In this document: positions 52,286 to 61,658 of the stretch, piece by piece
Numbering within the stretch: the first letter of the stretch is position 1
Layout of the letters: every line of letters starts with the position of its first letter
Source of the DNA: Pseudaminobacter soli (ex Li et al. 2025)
GTDB taxonomy: Bacteria > Pseudomonadota > Alphaproteobacteria > Rhizobiales > Rhizobiaceae
DNA: 64,000 nt
Assembly: GCF_029892515.1 (NCBI RefSeq)
Contig: NZ_JARXVF010000001.1
Span: forward strand, 1,364,001-1,428,000
Reading direction: 5' to 3'
Program-made: the position numbers and the translations under genes
The notes under the pieces: generated by a model
The model's input: the letters and a program-made list of their open reading frames with translations, nothing else
Database searches by the model: none
What the model was told of the DNA's origin: nothing

Positions 52286-53782
52286 ATGACCTACCAGAAA
52301 CCCGAAATGAAGCGCCGCTACGACAACTACATCGGCGGCAAATGGGTCGCGCCCGTGGGCGGCGAATATTTTACCAACAAGTCTCCGATCGACGGGTCCG
52401 TCGTCGCGGAGTTTCCCAGGTCCAAGGCCGCCGACGTCGAGCTTGCGTGTCAGGCTGCGTGGGCCGCGGCACCGGCCTGGGGCGCGACGGCACCTGCGGA
52501 GCGATCCCATATCCTCTTGCGCGTCGCCGACCGCCTCGAGGCCAATGCGCAGGAACTGGCCAGGATCGAGTGCTGGGGCAACGGCAAGCCGATCCGCGAA
52601 TGTGTCTTCGTCGATGTTCCCGGCACGATTGACCAGATCAGGTACTTTGCCGCGGCACTTCGCGCCGACAGCGGCGAATCCGCCGCCATCGACGCGCAAA
52701 CGCTCAATCTCGAGGTCTATGAGCCCTACGGCGTGGTTGCGTGCATCATTCCGTGGAATGCTCCGTTGCTGATGGCCGCGATGAAGATCGCTCCTGCACT
52801 CGCTGCCGGCAACGCAGTCATTCTCAAGCCGGCGCAAAACACGCCCTATTCGATTACCCGGATGATGGAGATGATTGGCGACCTCTTGCCGCCGGGCGTT
52901 CTCAACATCGTCCAGGGCTCGGGAGCCGAGGCCGGCCAAGCGCTCGTGGTAAACCGGGGCGTGAAGAAGATCGCCTTCACAGGATCGGCCGAGATCGGTA
53001 AGGGCATCATGAGGGCGGCGGCCGAGAACCTGACGCCGGTAACGCTCGAACTGGGTGGTAAGTCCCCCAACATCTTCCTGCCGTCGATCATGGCTGCCGA
53101 CGACGAATTGCTGGACAAGGCGATCGAAGGCTTCCTGATCTATCTCTACGACCAGGGAGAGGTCTGCGCCTCCCCGACGAGAGCGCTGGTGGCCGATGAG
53201 ATCTATGAACCTTTCATGGCCAGGGTCCAGGAGCGTCTTGCCAAGGTCGGGCTTGGTCATCCGCTCGAGATGTCCACAGGCCTGGGAGCGATAACCTCCA
53301 AAGCTCAATACGACACGGTGATGGGCTATCTCGATATCGGACGCGAGGAAGGCGCGAAGGTCCTCGCCGGCGGCGGCGGCTACAAGGTACCCGGCTGCGA
53401 GGGCGGCTACTACATCGCGCCGACCATCCTCGAGGGCACCAACGACCTGCGGACCTCGCGTGAGGAGATCTTTGGTCCGGTGACCACCGCGATCCGCTTC
53501 AAGGATGAAGCCGAAGCGCTGCGGATCGCCAACGACAGCCCCTATGGGCTCACCGCCGGTGTTTGGACACGCGACTATCACCAGATGCAGCGCTTTGCGC
53601 GCGGGCTCGAAGTCGGCAAGGTGTGGTGCAATTGCTACTATCTCTGGCCGGCACACACGTCATTCGGCGGCTACAAGGAATCTGGCTTCGGCCGCGAAAT
53701 GCATAAGGTCGCGCTGAACAACTACAGGCACACCAAGAGCATTGTGCATTCCTACAGCACGCGGCCGCTTGGTTTCTTTTGA
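52286..53782 (+). CDS. NAD-dependent aldehyde dehydrogenase
   Basis: A 498-residue ALDH. The catalytic Cys is in DQGEVCASPTRAL (near residue 296), the general base Glu in VTLELGGKSPNIF (near 263), the cofactor loop in AFTGSAEIGKGIM and the Lys in ILKPAQNTPYS. QGEVCASPSR-like spacing and the N-terminus MKRRYDNYIGGKWVAPVGGE match the exaC/aldA type that oxidises aliphatic aldehydes to acids. With the GMC enzyme downstream it would convert fatty alcohol from alkyl sulfate to fatty acid. Ribosome-binding site ggagga. Confidence 0.92.
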   Translation: MTYQKPEMKRRYDNYIGGKWVAPVGGEYFTNKSPIDGSVVAEFPRSKAADVELACQAAWAAAPAWGATAPAERSHILLRVADRLEANAQELARIECWGNGKPIRECVFVDVPGTIDQIRYFAAALRADSGESAAIDAQTLNLEVYEPYGVVACIIPWNAPLLMAAMKIAPALAAGNAVILKPAQNTPYSITRMMEMIGDLLPPGVLNIVQGSGAEAGQALVVNRGVKKIAFTGSAEIGKGIMRAAAENLTPVTLELGGKSPNIFLPSIMAADDELLDKAIEGFLIYLYDQGEVCASPTRALVADEIYEPFMARVQERLAKVGLGHPLEMSTGLGAITSKAQYDTVMGYLDIGREEGAKVLAGGGGYKVPGCEGGYYIAPTILEGTNDLRTSREEIFGPVTTAIRFKDEAEALRIANDSPYGLTAGVWTRDYHQMQRFARGLEVGKVWCNCYYLWPAHTSFGGYKESGFGREMHKVALNNYRHTKSIVHSYSTRPLGFF

Positions 53783-53803
53783 GCGAGATGGGGAGGAGCT
53801 GAA

Positions 53804-55543
53804 ATGAGGAACCGTCAATTTCCGACAGGATCCTGGCGTGATGACATGCTCGACACGCTGGATCGCGCGCTGCTCACCGGACGCATCGGTCGGCGCCAGT
53901 TCATGCAGTGGTCGGTAGCACTTGGCGTGTCCCTGGCAGCTGTCCGCGCATCGGCCGACGAACTCGACGATGCCCGCAGCAACCAGGACGCGCGGGCGGC
54001 AAATCTCGCCACAGAGTACGAGGTCATCGTCTGCGGCGGCGGGACCGCCGGCTGCTCGCTGGCTGGGCGTCTCGCCGAGGCCGGTGTCAGCACTCTTTTG
54101 ATCGAGGCCGGCGACTGGGACACGGCGCCGTCGGTTCTCGATCCGCGGCAGTGGTTCATGAACCTGGGTACGAAGCTCGATTGGGGCGATATTGCCGCGC
54201 CGTCGGAAAGCGTGAACGGGCGCGCCATCCCGTCTCACATGGCCAAGGTTCTGGGCGGAGGGAGCTCCATCAACGCCACCATCTGGGTGCGCGGACATCG
54301 GAACGACTACGATGGCTGGGCCGAGGCGGCCGGCGACCCGGCATGGGGTTATGACAATGCCCTGGAAATATTCAAGCGCGTCGAGAACTGGCAGGGCACT
54401 CCCGATCCCAAATATCGTGGCGCCGGGGGCAAGGTCTGGGTCCAACCTTCGCAGAACCCGCTGCCGATCGCGCCGGCCATGCTCGAGGCGGTCAAGGGTC
54501 TCGGCATGCCTGTCTTTGACGACCTGAACGGGGCGCGCGAGGAAAGCAAGGGCGGATTTGCCCTGATGAACCAGATCATCAAGGATGGGCGCCGGGCCAA
54601 CATGGCCCAAGCCTATCTCTATCCCGTCCTGGCCCGCCCGAACCTGACCGTACTGACCAGGGCGCATGCTGACCGTCTGGTCATCGAAGGCGGACGCGTC
54701 GTCGGTGTCGAAATCACCCGCGACGGCGCGCCGCTTACGTTGCACGCGTCGCGGGAAGTCGTCGTGTCGCTCGGTGCCATCCGGTCTCCAAAGCTGCTCA
54801 TGCTGTCGGGCATCGGCGACCGTGCCCATCTGGCCGAGCATGGCATCAAGGCCAGGCTGCATTCTCCCGAGGTCGGACAGAACTTCCACGACCATATCCT
54901 GCACGGCGGGTGCCTCTGGGAAGCGCCGCAGCAGATGGAATATGCCAACAGCGGCGCCAATGCCTCGGGCTTTTGGAAGAGTGATGCGGCACTCGACACG
55001 CCCGACCTGAACATAGTGCAGATCGAGCTTCCCTACGCCTCGGAGGTCGTGGCAAAGGACTATTCTCCTCCTGCCACGTCCTGGGCTCTCTGCGCCGGCC
55101 TTGTCGGACCGAAGAGCCGCGGTAGCGTGCGCCTGGCCTCGGCGCGGCCTGCGGATGCACCGGTCGTCACAGCCAACTTCCTCAGCCACCCCGACGACGT
55201 GGCCGCGCTGATGAAGGGCATCGACCTGTGCCGCCAGATCGGCAATTCACCTGCTCTTGCCCCCTGGGTGAAGCGAGAGGTGGCACCGGGACGCGATCTG
55301 GACAGCAAGGCGAAGGCGGACTTCGTGCGAAATGGCGCGACGACATTCTTCCATCAGGTCGGGACGTGCCGCATGGGTGCCGACGATGCGGCCGTGGTAG
55401 ACGCCAAGCTGAAGCTGCGTGGGGTGGAGGGGCTGCGGGTAGCTGACGGTTCGATCATGCCGAAGATCGCGAGCTGCGCCACGATGGCAAGCTGCGTCTT
55501 CATCGGCGAGCGCATGGCCGATATCCTGTTGTCGTCCGAATGA
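53804..55543 (+). CDS. GMC-family FAD-dependent alcohol dehydrogenase
   Basis: A 579-residue GMC oxidoreductase. The N-terminal part has a Tat-like signal (GRIGRRQFMQWSVALGV), then the FAD motif VIVCGGGTAGCSLAGRLAEA and VLGGGSSINATIWVRGH. The C-terminal GMC domain shows FFHQVGTCRMG, RGVEGLRVADGSIMP and IGERMADIL. The segment that usually carries the second catalytic residue (SGNTNA or GHTQ type) reads IASCATMAS, so the expected Asn/His is Ala. It likely oxidises the fatty alcohol released from alkyl sulfates, coupled to the aldehyde dehydrogenase 21 bases upstream. Confidence 0.88.
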   Translation: MRNRQFPTGSWRDDMLDTLDRALLTGRIGRRQFMQWSVALGVSLAAVRASADELDDARSNQDARAANLATEYEVIVCGGGTAGCSLAGRLAEAGVSTLLIEAGDWDTAPSVLDPRQWFMNLGTKLDWGDIAAPSESVNGRAIPSHMAKVLGGGSSINATIWVRGHRNDYDGWAEAAGDPAWGYDNALEIFKRVENWQGTPDPKYRGAGGKVWVQPSQNPLPIAPAMLEAVKGLGMPVFDDLNGAREESKGGFALMNQIIKDGRRANMAQAYLYPVLARPNLTVLTRAHADRLVIEGGRVVGVEITRDGAPLTLHASREVVVSLGAIRSPKLLMLSGIGDRAHLAEHGIKARLHSPEVGQNFHDHILHGGCLWEAPQQMEYANSGANASGFWKSDAALDTPDLNIVQIELPYASEVVAKDYSPPATSWALCAGLVGPKSRGSVRLASARPADAPVVTANFLSHPDDVAALMKGIDLCRQIGNSPALAPWVKREVAPGRDLDSKAKADFVRNGATTFFHQVGTCRMGADDAAVVDAKLKLRGVEGLRVADGSIMPKIASCATMASCVFIGERMADILLSSE

Positions 55544-55820
55544 GGCCGCCACAAGACGGACTTTAGTTCGAGCAGGACGGCGCATTTGAATGCGTCGTTC
55601 CTGAGTTCACAGGCGGAAAAATGCCGTCAACGACCGCTCCGAGCGCGACTGCGACCTCCAGCGCGGCCGCTGATAAAGTCCGTATTAAGGCAGTGACAGA
55701 GCGAACTTCAATGGCCGGCGTTGCGGCGCACTGCCGCTCGGCGGCGTGTCCAGTCCGGGCCGTCAGCGGAATGTCGGGTTTGGATAGCCAGGGCTATAAA
55801 AACAGACGTTATTTGCTCAC

Positions 55821-58800
55821 CTATCGCAACACAGAGATTAGCAGGTCTCGTATCTTCGTTGAGAATATCGCGTCGTCAACACTTCGGCCCGTGGTTACAA
55901 AGATGACTTCGTCGAGGAAGCGCGCGAGCATGATTTCAAGCTCTCCACCCCGCTCCTCACTCGCCTTCAGCGCCTCAATCGCATCGGATCGCGCAATGAT
56001 CACGATCGGCGGTTCCTCCCCATCCTCCGCGACGATCCTGGCGGTGGCGACGGGCTTGTCCTTGAGACCCTCGCGGAAGAAGTCCGCGACCGCCTCGCTT
56101 TCGACCGCTTGGGGAAAGACTTGGACGTCGATCGCGGCGCCTTCCTCCAACAGATCAGGCGAGAGAATTTCGGAAAGCTCATCAGCAAAGGCCTCGAGGA
56201 AGGAGCCGATCACCAGCGCGACGAACACCGCCTCCGGTTTCTTGGACTCGGTTCGCACGGTGAAGAGCAGGCGTTGCGTTGCCCCCAGGTGGATGACGAG
56301 GTCCAGATCGTCGCCAGGCCTGTGACGAACGACCATATGGTCCGACCCGCTCGCGCAGATTCCGGCCAACGTCAGGAGTTCCGAGGTGGTGAACGCCCGA
56401 TGACGACTGAAGCCGAGGATCGCCAGCAGCAACACCGAGCCGAGCGTCCCATGCTTGCTGCGTCCCCGCTTGTCATCGACAGCAAATAGGCATCTGACCA
56501 AGCAATCGAACCAAAAGGCATCCGATTGCCGAGGTAGGAATGCGCGGACGAGGCACCCGAGCACGCTCGGCGCGACCGCGCTCGGGCAGCGCGACAGCGC
56601 CACCGTCATCGCCTCAACCCAGGCGCTGGAGGCCGTAAGATCGCTGCGACCATCGAAAGCTTGCGCGATCAGCGTCGCTGTATCCTTCTCATCCGCGATG
56701 TAAGGCACGAAGAAACGCAGCAGGCGTTCGCCTTCGGACACATCGCCGCCGCGCAAATATCCTGCGATGGCGAGCGCATAATCAGCCATCGCCTTGCGAT
56801 CTTGGCCTTGCAGCCGGCGCGCATCGCCACGCTCTTCCAGTGCGAACGCCTGCTCGACCCAGGCGAAGCTGTCGGCCAGGAGCCCGGCCGCATGGGTTGC
56901 ATATTGCTCGGCGCGGGCTGCGAGAGCGCGCTTCTCGGAACCCTCGGCGGCATCGGCCGCCTGATTGTCGACGGCCGCCATGAGGCGCGAGCTGCGCCCT
57001 TCGATGTCTGGCCTGCCAACCGACTGTCCAAGATTGCCGCCTTCGGCATAGGCTGTCCGCGCGCCAGCGAGATCGCCGGCATCACGCAGAACGTTGCCAA
57101 GCATGATCTGGTTGATCGCGACAAGATAGCCGTCGCCCAGCTCCTCGCCAATGGCGATCGCCTCGCGCGCCAGCGCCTCGGCTTCCTCGTACCTCTTCTC
57201 GACCCGCAAGCGCGGCACGTCCAGATTGCACAGCCAAGCGCGATGACGCGGAGAATCCGGCTCCTCGACGTCAAGCTCAGCTCTCAGTGCCTCCGCCTCG
57301 GCTCGTCCAACTTTCGACATCGATAGCGCCGCGATCAGATTGCGGCTCGCGACGTCGAAACCGTATCCGTCCTGGAGTTCTCCAAAAATCTCCCGTGCGC
57401 GTCGAAAGAGCGGCGCGGCTGAGTCCGTGTCGTTCACGCTGAGGTAGGCGACGCCCTCATCGAGCAATAGCCGCCCTTCACGATCGCCACGCCCATCCGC
57501 CTTGGCGGCCTCGCGGAGCGCGCGGACACGCGCGAGCGCGGCGGCTGATGCCGAACGTCTGAGTTCGATCGACGCCTGCAGTATCTCGATCATTTGCTCG
57601 GCTTCGCGATCGCCGATTTGCCCTGCGACCTCGCGGGCCTCCCGCAACAGCAGGTTCGCCGCGCTCGCTCGGCCTTGGTTCGCGCGCGCCTCCCCGAGCG
57701 CCATGAGAACGGACACAAGCCGCCCCTTCTCCGAGCGCGACCGATAATAGTCGACGAGATAGTCGAGCACTTCGGTCAAGTGCCGTGTCGATCCATTGAA
57801 CACGGCCTCCGAGACGGCGCGGTTGGCAAGCCGCGCGCGCCGCTCGGTCATCTCGGCTCGGCGTAGGCTGAAGGCGGCCCAGGACCGTCCCGTTCGGGCC
57901 AACCGGTTCGACAACCGATCTACGAGCAGGCCATGCAGTTGCGGGCGGCCGGCCACATGCTGCTCGATCTCCTCGCGCAGACTCTCGTGGATGAAGCCAT
58001 AGCCGGCCGCAGTCTCCAACAGAAGATCGTCCATCGCCGCGACACGCTCGGTGATCTCGGTCGCCGTTCTTACTGCGCCACCAAGCAGGGTCTGCATGTC
58101 GGACAAGGTCAGGATGACTGGCGCCAGCGAAAGGTAGCCGAGCATTTCGCGCGAGGTTGCATCCAGGCCTTCGAACCGCTGGCTGCCGGGCATCGCTGCC
58201 GTGTTCTTGCGGAGCAGAACTGGCAGGTCGCCGGGGTCGGCCGGGACGGCCGCTCCCGCGATGACGCGCAATGCCTCCAACTCGTCACTGCTGAAGCCCG
58301 GCACCGCCAATGTCTCACCGGAAGCCCCCTCGGGGCGCTCCCGGGTGACGATCAGGACGGAGCCTGTCCCGCTCTGCGCCAGGCAGGCGCCGAGCACTGA
58401 CCAGACTGCATCGGCATCGTCTGGGTCGTCGAGGATCAACGGCCAGCCACTGCCATTTCGCCAGCGGGCGAACAGCATCGAGCGGACATCGTCAAATAAC
58501 GGCGTCGCAAGCTCCGGGCCATTCGCGAGTCCCAGTCTCTCGGCCACCGCCAAAAGCGCTGTGCGCGCATCCATACCACGCGCGTTGACATAGGCAGCCT
58601 CGCGCTCTTGCGACCATTCCGCGACGAGTGCGGTCTTGCCGGCGCCGGATGCCCCGGTCACCCAAACGATGCGCGCTTGTGCCGCCGACCGCGACAACTG
58701 ATCGAGCAGGCCGTTGCGACGCACCCGCAGCGCGCCGTCGCGGAAGATGGCGGCGAGTGTCGCGCCCGCCGTGCCGACGCTCGGCGATGGCGCCTGCGCC

Positions 58801-59285
58801 CGCGTGACGCGAGCGGTAACCAACGCCGTCAGATCGTCGCGAAACCGCGCCTCGAGATTTTCTCCCTCCTCGAAGAAATAGAGGACATGGGGACCGCCCA
58901 TCATTTCTTGAACCAAGGCTTCGAGCCGCGGGTCACGATTGGGCGCGGATTTCAACACATAAGCGAGGAAGTCCTTGCCAAGCCGCTGGGCCTCGCGGAA
59001 CTCGTCCTCGAGACCCGAAATCGTCATCCCTTTGGTCTCGTCGGTCCAGCCATAGGAGTCGCGGTAAATGGCGAGTACGACGTGCGAGTCCTGGAGTTTA
59101 CGCAGGTAGAAGTCGCGTGGGGTCTCCGCCCGCGCTCCCTCCCGCTCAAACTGGACCGGGTCGAAGTTTAGACCCCTGATGGCGCTGCGCGCGGCCTCGC
59201 GTTCCTTCGCACACTCACCGATCGTCGAGCTGATAAAGACACGCAGGCGGTCGGCCGTCGCACGTTGCGAGAGCATGTCAGCCAT
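55821..59285 (-). CDS. DUF4062-STAND NTPase-helical repeat protein (NLR-like, candidate immune sensor)
   Basis: A protein of 1154 residues. The N-terminal DUF4062 domain (about 12-110) starts LRVFISSTIGECAKEREAAR; this TIR-like fold is found as effector or adaptor at the N-termini of STAND ATPases. Walker A is VTGASGAGKTALVAEW (about 210-225), Walker B LILDDPDDADAVW (about 283-295). Residues of roughly 470-850 are Ala/Glu/Arg-rich helical repeats of TPR type (ALGEARANQGRASAANLLLR). The C-terminal 250 residues are unrecognised. ATG at 59285 was chosen because it overlaps the stop of the upstream gene by eight bases and precedes the DUF4062 start; the frame is open to 59429. Defence role is inference. 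Confidence 0.8.
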   Translation of the reverse strand: MADMLSQRATADRLRVFISSTIGECAKEREAARSAIRGLNFDPVQFEREGARAETPRDFYLRKLQDSHVVLAIYRDSYGWTDETKGMTISGLEDEFREAQRLGKDFLAYVLKSAPNRDPRLEALVQEMMGGPHVLYFFEEGENLEARFRDDLTALVTARVTRAQAPSPSVGTAGATLAAIFRDGALRVRRNGLLDQLSRSAAQARIVWVTGASGAGKTALVAEWSQEREAAYVNARGMDARTALLAVAERLGLANGPELATPLFDDVRSMLFARWRNGSGWPLILDDPDDADAVWSVLGACLAQSGTGSVLIVTRERPEGASGETLAVPGFSSDELEALRVIAGAAVPADPGDLPVLLRKNTAAMPGSQRFEGLDATSREMLGYLSLAPVILTLSDMQTLLGGAVRTATEITERVAAMDDLLLETAAGYGFIHESLREEIEQHVAGRPQLHGLLVDRLSNRLARTGRSWAAFSLRRAEMTERRARLANRAVSEAVFNGSTRHLTEVLDYLVDYYRSRSEKGRLVSVLMALGEARANQGRASAANLLLREAREVAGQIGDREAEQMIEILQASIELRRSASAAALARVRALREAAKADGRGDREGRLLLDEGVAYLSVNDTDSAAPLFRRAREIFGELQDGYGFDVASRNLIAALSMSKVGRAEAEALRAELDVEEPDSPRHRAWLCNLDVPRLRVEKRYEEAEALAREAIAIGEELGDGYLVAINQIMLGNVLRDAGDLAGARTAYAEGGNLGQSVGRPDIEGRSSRLMAAVDNQAADAAEGSEKRALAARAEQYATHAAGLLADSFAWVEQAFALEERGDARRLQGQDRKAMADYALAIAGYLRGGDVSEGERLLRFFVPYIADEKDTATLIAQAFDGRSDLTASSAWVEAMTVALSRCPSAVAPSVLGCLVRAFLPRQSDAFWFDCLVRCLFAVDDKRGRSKHGTLGSVLLLAILGFSRHRAFTTSELLTLAGICASGSDHMVVRHRPGDDLDLVIHLGATQRLLFTVRTESKKPEAVFVALVIGSFLEAFADELSEILSPDLLEEGAAIDVQVFPQAVESEAVADFFREGLKDKPVATARIVAEDGEEPPIVIIARSDAIEALKASEERGGELEIMLARFLDEVIFVTTGRSVDDAIFSTKIRDLLISVLR

Positions 59286-60414
59286 AGCCGAGCTCCTGCA
59301 CACGCCGGATTCGATCGCCGATCGCCTCCGGCATCTCCCCGTCGGGCTCGAGGCGCCGCAACAAATAAGCAGCGTCGAGCGCGATCTGCGTGGTAAGCTG
59401 ATCGTTCGTGATCTTCCCGAAATCGACATCCATCGAGGCGGTTTCCAGCACCCGGTTGCGTACCGCTTCGATCATGGCGAGCCGCTTTCCGACACTGCTC
59501 GGCTGATAGGCGAGGAAATCGGCCGATCGAAGATTGCAGATCGCCTGCTCCACCTGCCATTTCGCGCATCCCAAAGTCTGGCCGTGCGCCAAGAGCGCGG
59601 CGCCACGATCGGTGTTGCGCAACACATGCAGTGTCTTCGGCACCGACGCTGCAAGACGCCGCTCGCGCGTCGCCGCAACGCTCGCGGGATTCAGGTCTGG
59701 CTCCGGAGGCCAGTTGGCGCCTGCCCCGGCCTTCGCCCTGGATTCGAACTCGGCGGCGGTTCTCGCCATCGTATCCGCTGGTCGGTCGCTAAGCTGTCGA
59801 TATATGTCGATGCCGGACAGAAGGATGGCGTTGTCCCATTGCGGTGTGAAGGCATGGCTGCGGCTGCCGCCTGCGCGCGCGACACTGCGGGGAAGTTCAC
59901 CGACCACCAGCCACAGCGGCGCGACTGGCTGTTGCGCATAATCCGCGAGCAGATCGAGGTTTGGGTGCCGCGAGTCCATGCGCTTGATGTGGCTTGTCAC
60001 CATGATGAGCGGCTGGCGGACGGTATCGATGCCAGATAGGCGCCAGCGAAGTAGATCGATCTGCTGCGAGATGGCGAGCACATAGCCTGGGCCATCATAA
60101 GCGATCTCGATGCGAATGGCGTTCGGCCCGGACATGGACGTCCATTCCTTCATGAGCGCGAGCGCCGACTTCATGCCCGGGAGATTGTCGCCGAATAGCG
60201 AGATGAAGGGCGGACCATCGGGGATGACACCATAGCCACAGCCCGAGAAGCCGCCGGTCATGAGGCGGCGCGTGAGCTCATTGTTCGCCATGACCATTTC
60301 AAGGGCGGGCCAGCCCCAATCGAAGCCACCAGCGTCTCGTAGCAACTCTTTCCTGGCCGCACTACTATCGTCCGCTTTCGCGTTTTTCGCGCGCTTTCTT
60401 TTCTTTACCCCCAT
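59278..60414 (-). CDS. Unrecognised 378-aa partner of the STAND protein
   Basis: No known family was recognised. The N-terminus is a basic nuclear-localisation-like cluster (MGVKKRKRAKNAKADDSS), then GFDWGWPALEMVMANNELTR, a glycine-rich FSGCGYGVIPDGPPFISLFG, and a beta/alpha part with PLWLVVGELPRSVARAGGSR. The C-terminal third is helical (IAAYLLRRLEP-like) with a possible winged-helix segment. No catalytic motif is evident, so an adaptor, target-recognition subunit or novel effector are all possible. It overlaps the start of the STAND gene by eight bases, which points to a two-component unit with fixed stoichiometry. Confidence 0.7.
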   Translation of the reverse strand: MGVKKRKRAKNAKADDSSAARKELLRDAGGFDWGWPALEMVMANNELTRRLMTGGFSGCGYGVIPDGPPFISLFGDNLPGMKSALALMKEWTSMSGPNAIRIEIAYDGPGYVLAISQQIDLLRWRLSGIDTVRQPLIMVTSHIKRMDSRHPNLDLLADYAQQPVAPLWLVVGELPRSVARAGGSRSHAFTPQWDNAILLSGIDIYRQLSDRPADTMARTAAEFESRAKAGAGANWPPEPDLNPASVAATRERRLAASVPKTLHVLRNTDRGAALLAHGQTLGCAKWQVEQAICNLRSADFLAYQPSSVGKRLAMIEAVRNRVLETASMDVDFGKITNDQLTTQIALDAAYLLRRLEPDGEMPEAIGDRIRRVQELGYG

Positions 60415-60499
60415 GGCTGCAATCTGCGTGAAAAGCTACTTATCGCCGAGACCCAACTTTGCCGATCTGACATGTATTCGACACCTCTCCGTTGGGCAC

Positions 60500-60856
60500 T
60501 CAACGGCGCGCGTAGCGATTGGCTCGCGCCAGCCTCAGAAACCCTTGGGGATCAACGAGCAGAATCTTTTTCATCCCCTTCTCCCCGGCGCGCTCCTGCG
60601 CCAGATGCAGGAGTTCCAGGGCGGGGAGTTCAAAACCGCTCAATTTTCGCGGTTGCGCAACATCGGCCGTCACGGGGCCGGTAAGATCCATCTCCATTTC
60701 GGCGACGATGGATTGCCCAACACGCCTGGAGCAATCGACGTAAACAGCAATGTAGTTCTCGCCCGCCTCGATCGCATGCGCATCCGTCACAACTTCGGCC
60801 AAATTCGCCCCCTCTTGGAAACGAGAATCTTTGTAGAACACTTCTCCGCCAGACAT
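60500..60856 (-). CDS. Possible small gene (118 aa) upstream of the STAND pair
   Basis: A soluble 118-residue product beginning MSGGEVFYKDSRFQEGANLA, with a helical C-terminal part (LPALELLHLAQERAGEKGMK) and basic tail (RLARANRYARR). It is on the same strand, 85 bases before the 378-residue gene, in the position of a first operon gene. The ribosome-binding site is weak (AT-rich, no clear SD), so the start may be further downstream or the gene may be unreal. No family recognised. Confidence 0.45.
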   Translation of the reverse strand: MSGGEVFYKDSRFQEGANLAEVVTDAHAIEAGENYIAVYVDCSRRVGQSIVAEMEMDLTGPVTADVAQPRKLSGFELPALELLHLAQERAGEKGMKKILLVDPQGFLRLARANRYARR

Positions 60857-61283
60857 AAGAAGATAAGTAGGTTGGCGCTTCCTTTCGCGACCGACGCTTT
60901 ATCTCCGCTTCGTTCCGACCGACCCCCGTGGGGTTTCGATCTGCTGGTAATGGTCACCATAGCGGGCGGCGCGTGAGCTAACGGCTGCTTTCGGGGGCGT
61001 CCGTGGCGACGCAGAACGGCCGACATGGGGCGCGAAGCGGGCCGGCAGGATTGGGGCCGTTTGCGGACTGGCAACTTCGAGGCACGGATTTTCAGAAGCA
61101 GACCTTCAGGCCCCCGGCGGGCATCGCCATGATCTGAGCCGAAGCCGATTTATGCTTTTCGCGAGGTGCACGGCAGCTCTGCACCTCGTCATTCATAAGA
61201 AGAAGCGGGATGGGCCGCTAGCTTAAGCCGACCGCCGGCGTGATTGTCTTCCCGACGCCGGCACTCTGCTGCCCCGTTGTCTT
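60857..61283. other. Gene-free region upstream of the STAND locus
   Basis: About 430 bases. An AT-rich stretch just above 60856 (cagacataagaagataagta) is the likely promoter zone for the minus-strand STAND operon. The remainder is GC-rich without a supported gene, repeat or hairpin of note. Confidence 0.45.
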
Positions 61284-61607
61284 TCAGAAGGCGAGCGTCG
61301 CATCCGGCCGGAGGAGTTTTTGCCGTGCCATCAGGCAGTCATTGCCGCCTGGCATGCAGGCGCGACAAACGTCCGGGCGGATTTCATAGATCTCGCATGA
61401 GGTCGATTTGCCCACCACGCCGACAAGCGCCGCGCAGCGCGCGCCATGGCACAGCATGCCGCTTTCGTCGCCGGCGACATATGGGGCGGGGATCCGGTCG
61501 AGTTGGGCTTCGTCTTCGGTGGAAAATCGTGGCCACTCCGACGAGCAGGAGCAACAGGCGCCGCAGGACTTGCAGTCGAAGTCTTCACCGGGAATTGGTA
61601 CGGTCAT
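61284..61607 (-). CDS. YkgJ family cysteine-cluster protein
   Basis: A 107-residue protein of the YkgJ/CxxCxxCC (Fe-S or zinc cluster) family. Cysteine clusters are seen in FDCKSCGACCSCSSEWPRF (residues 10-28), SGMLCHGARCAALVGVVGKS, CEIYEIRPDVCRACMPGGND; nearly all align with metal-binding positions of the family. The family is present in most bacteria without firm function. The gene is short and complete. Next to two small hypothetical genes on the same strand. Confidence 0.88.
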   Translation of the reverse strand: MTVPIPGEDFDCKSCGACCSCSSEWPRFSTEDEAQLDRIPAPYVAGDESGMLCHGARCAALVGVVGKSTSCEIYEIRPDVCRACMPGGNDCLMARQKLLRPDATLAF

Positions 61608-61658
61608 GTAAATCTCAAAGCCGATCGGCTTCCTGTAGGCGGGGCTTTCAAGACAACG

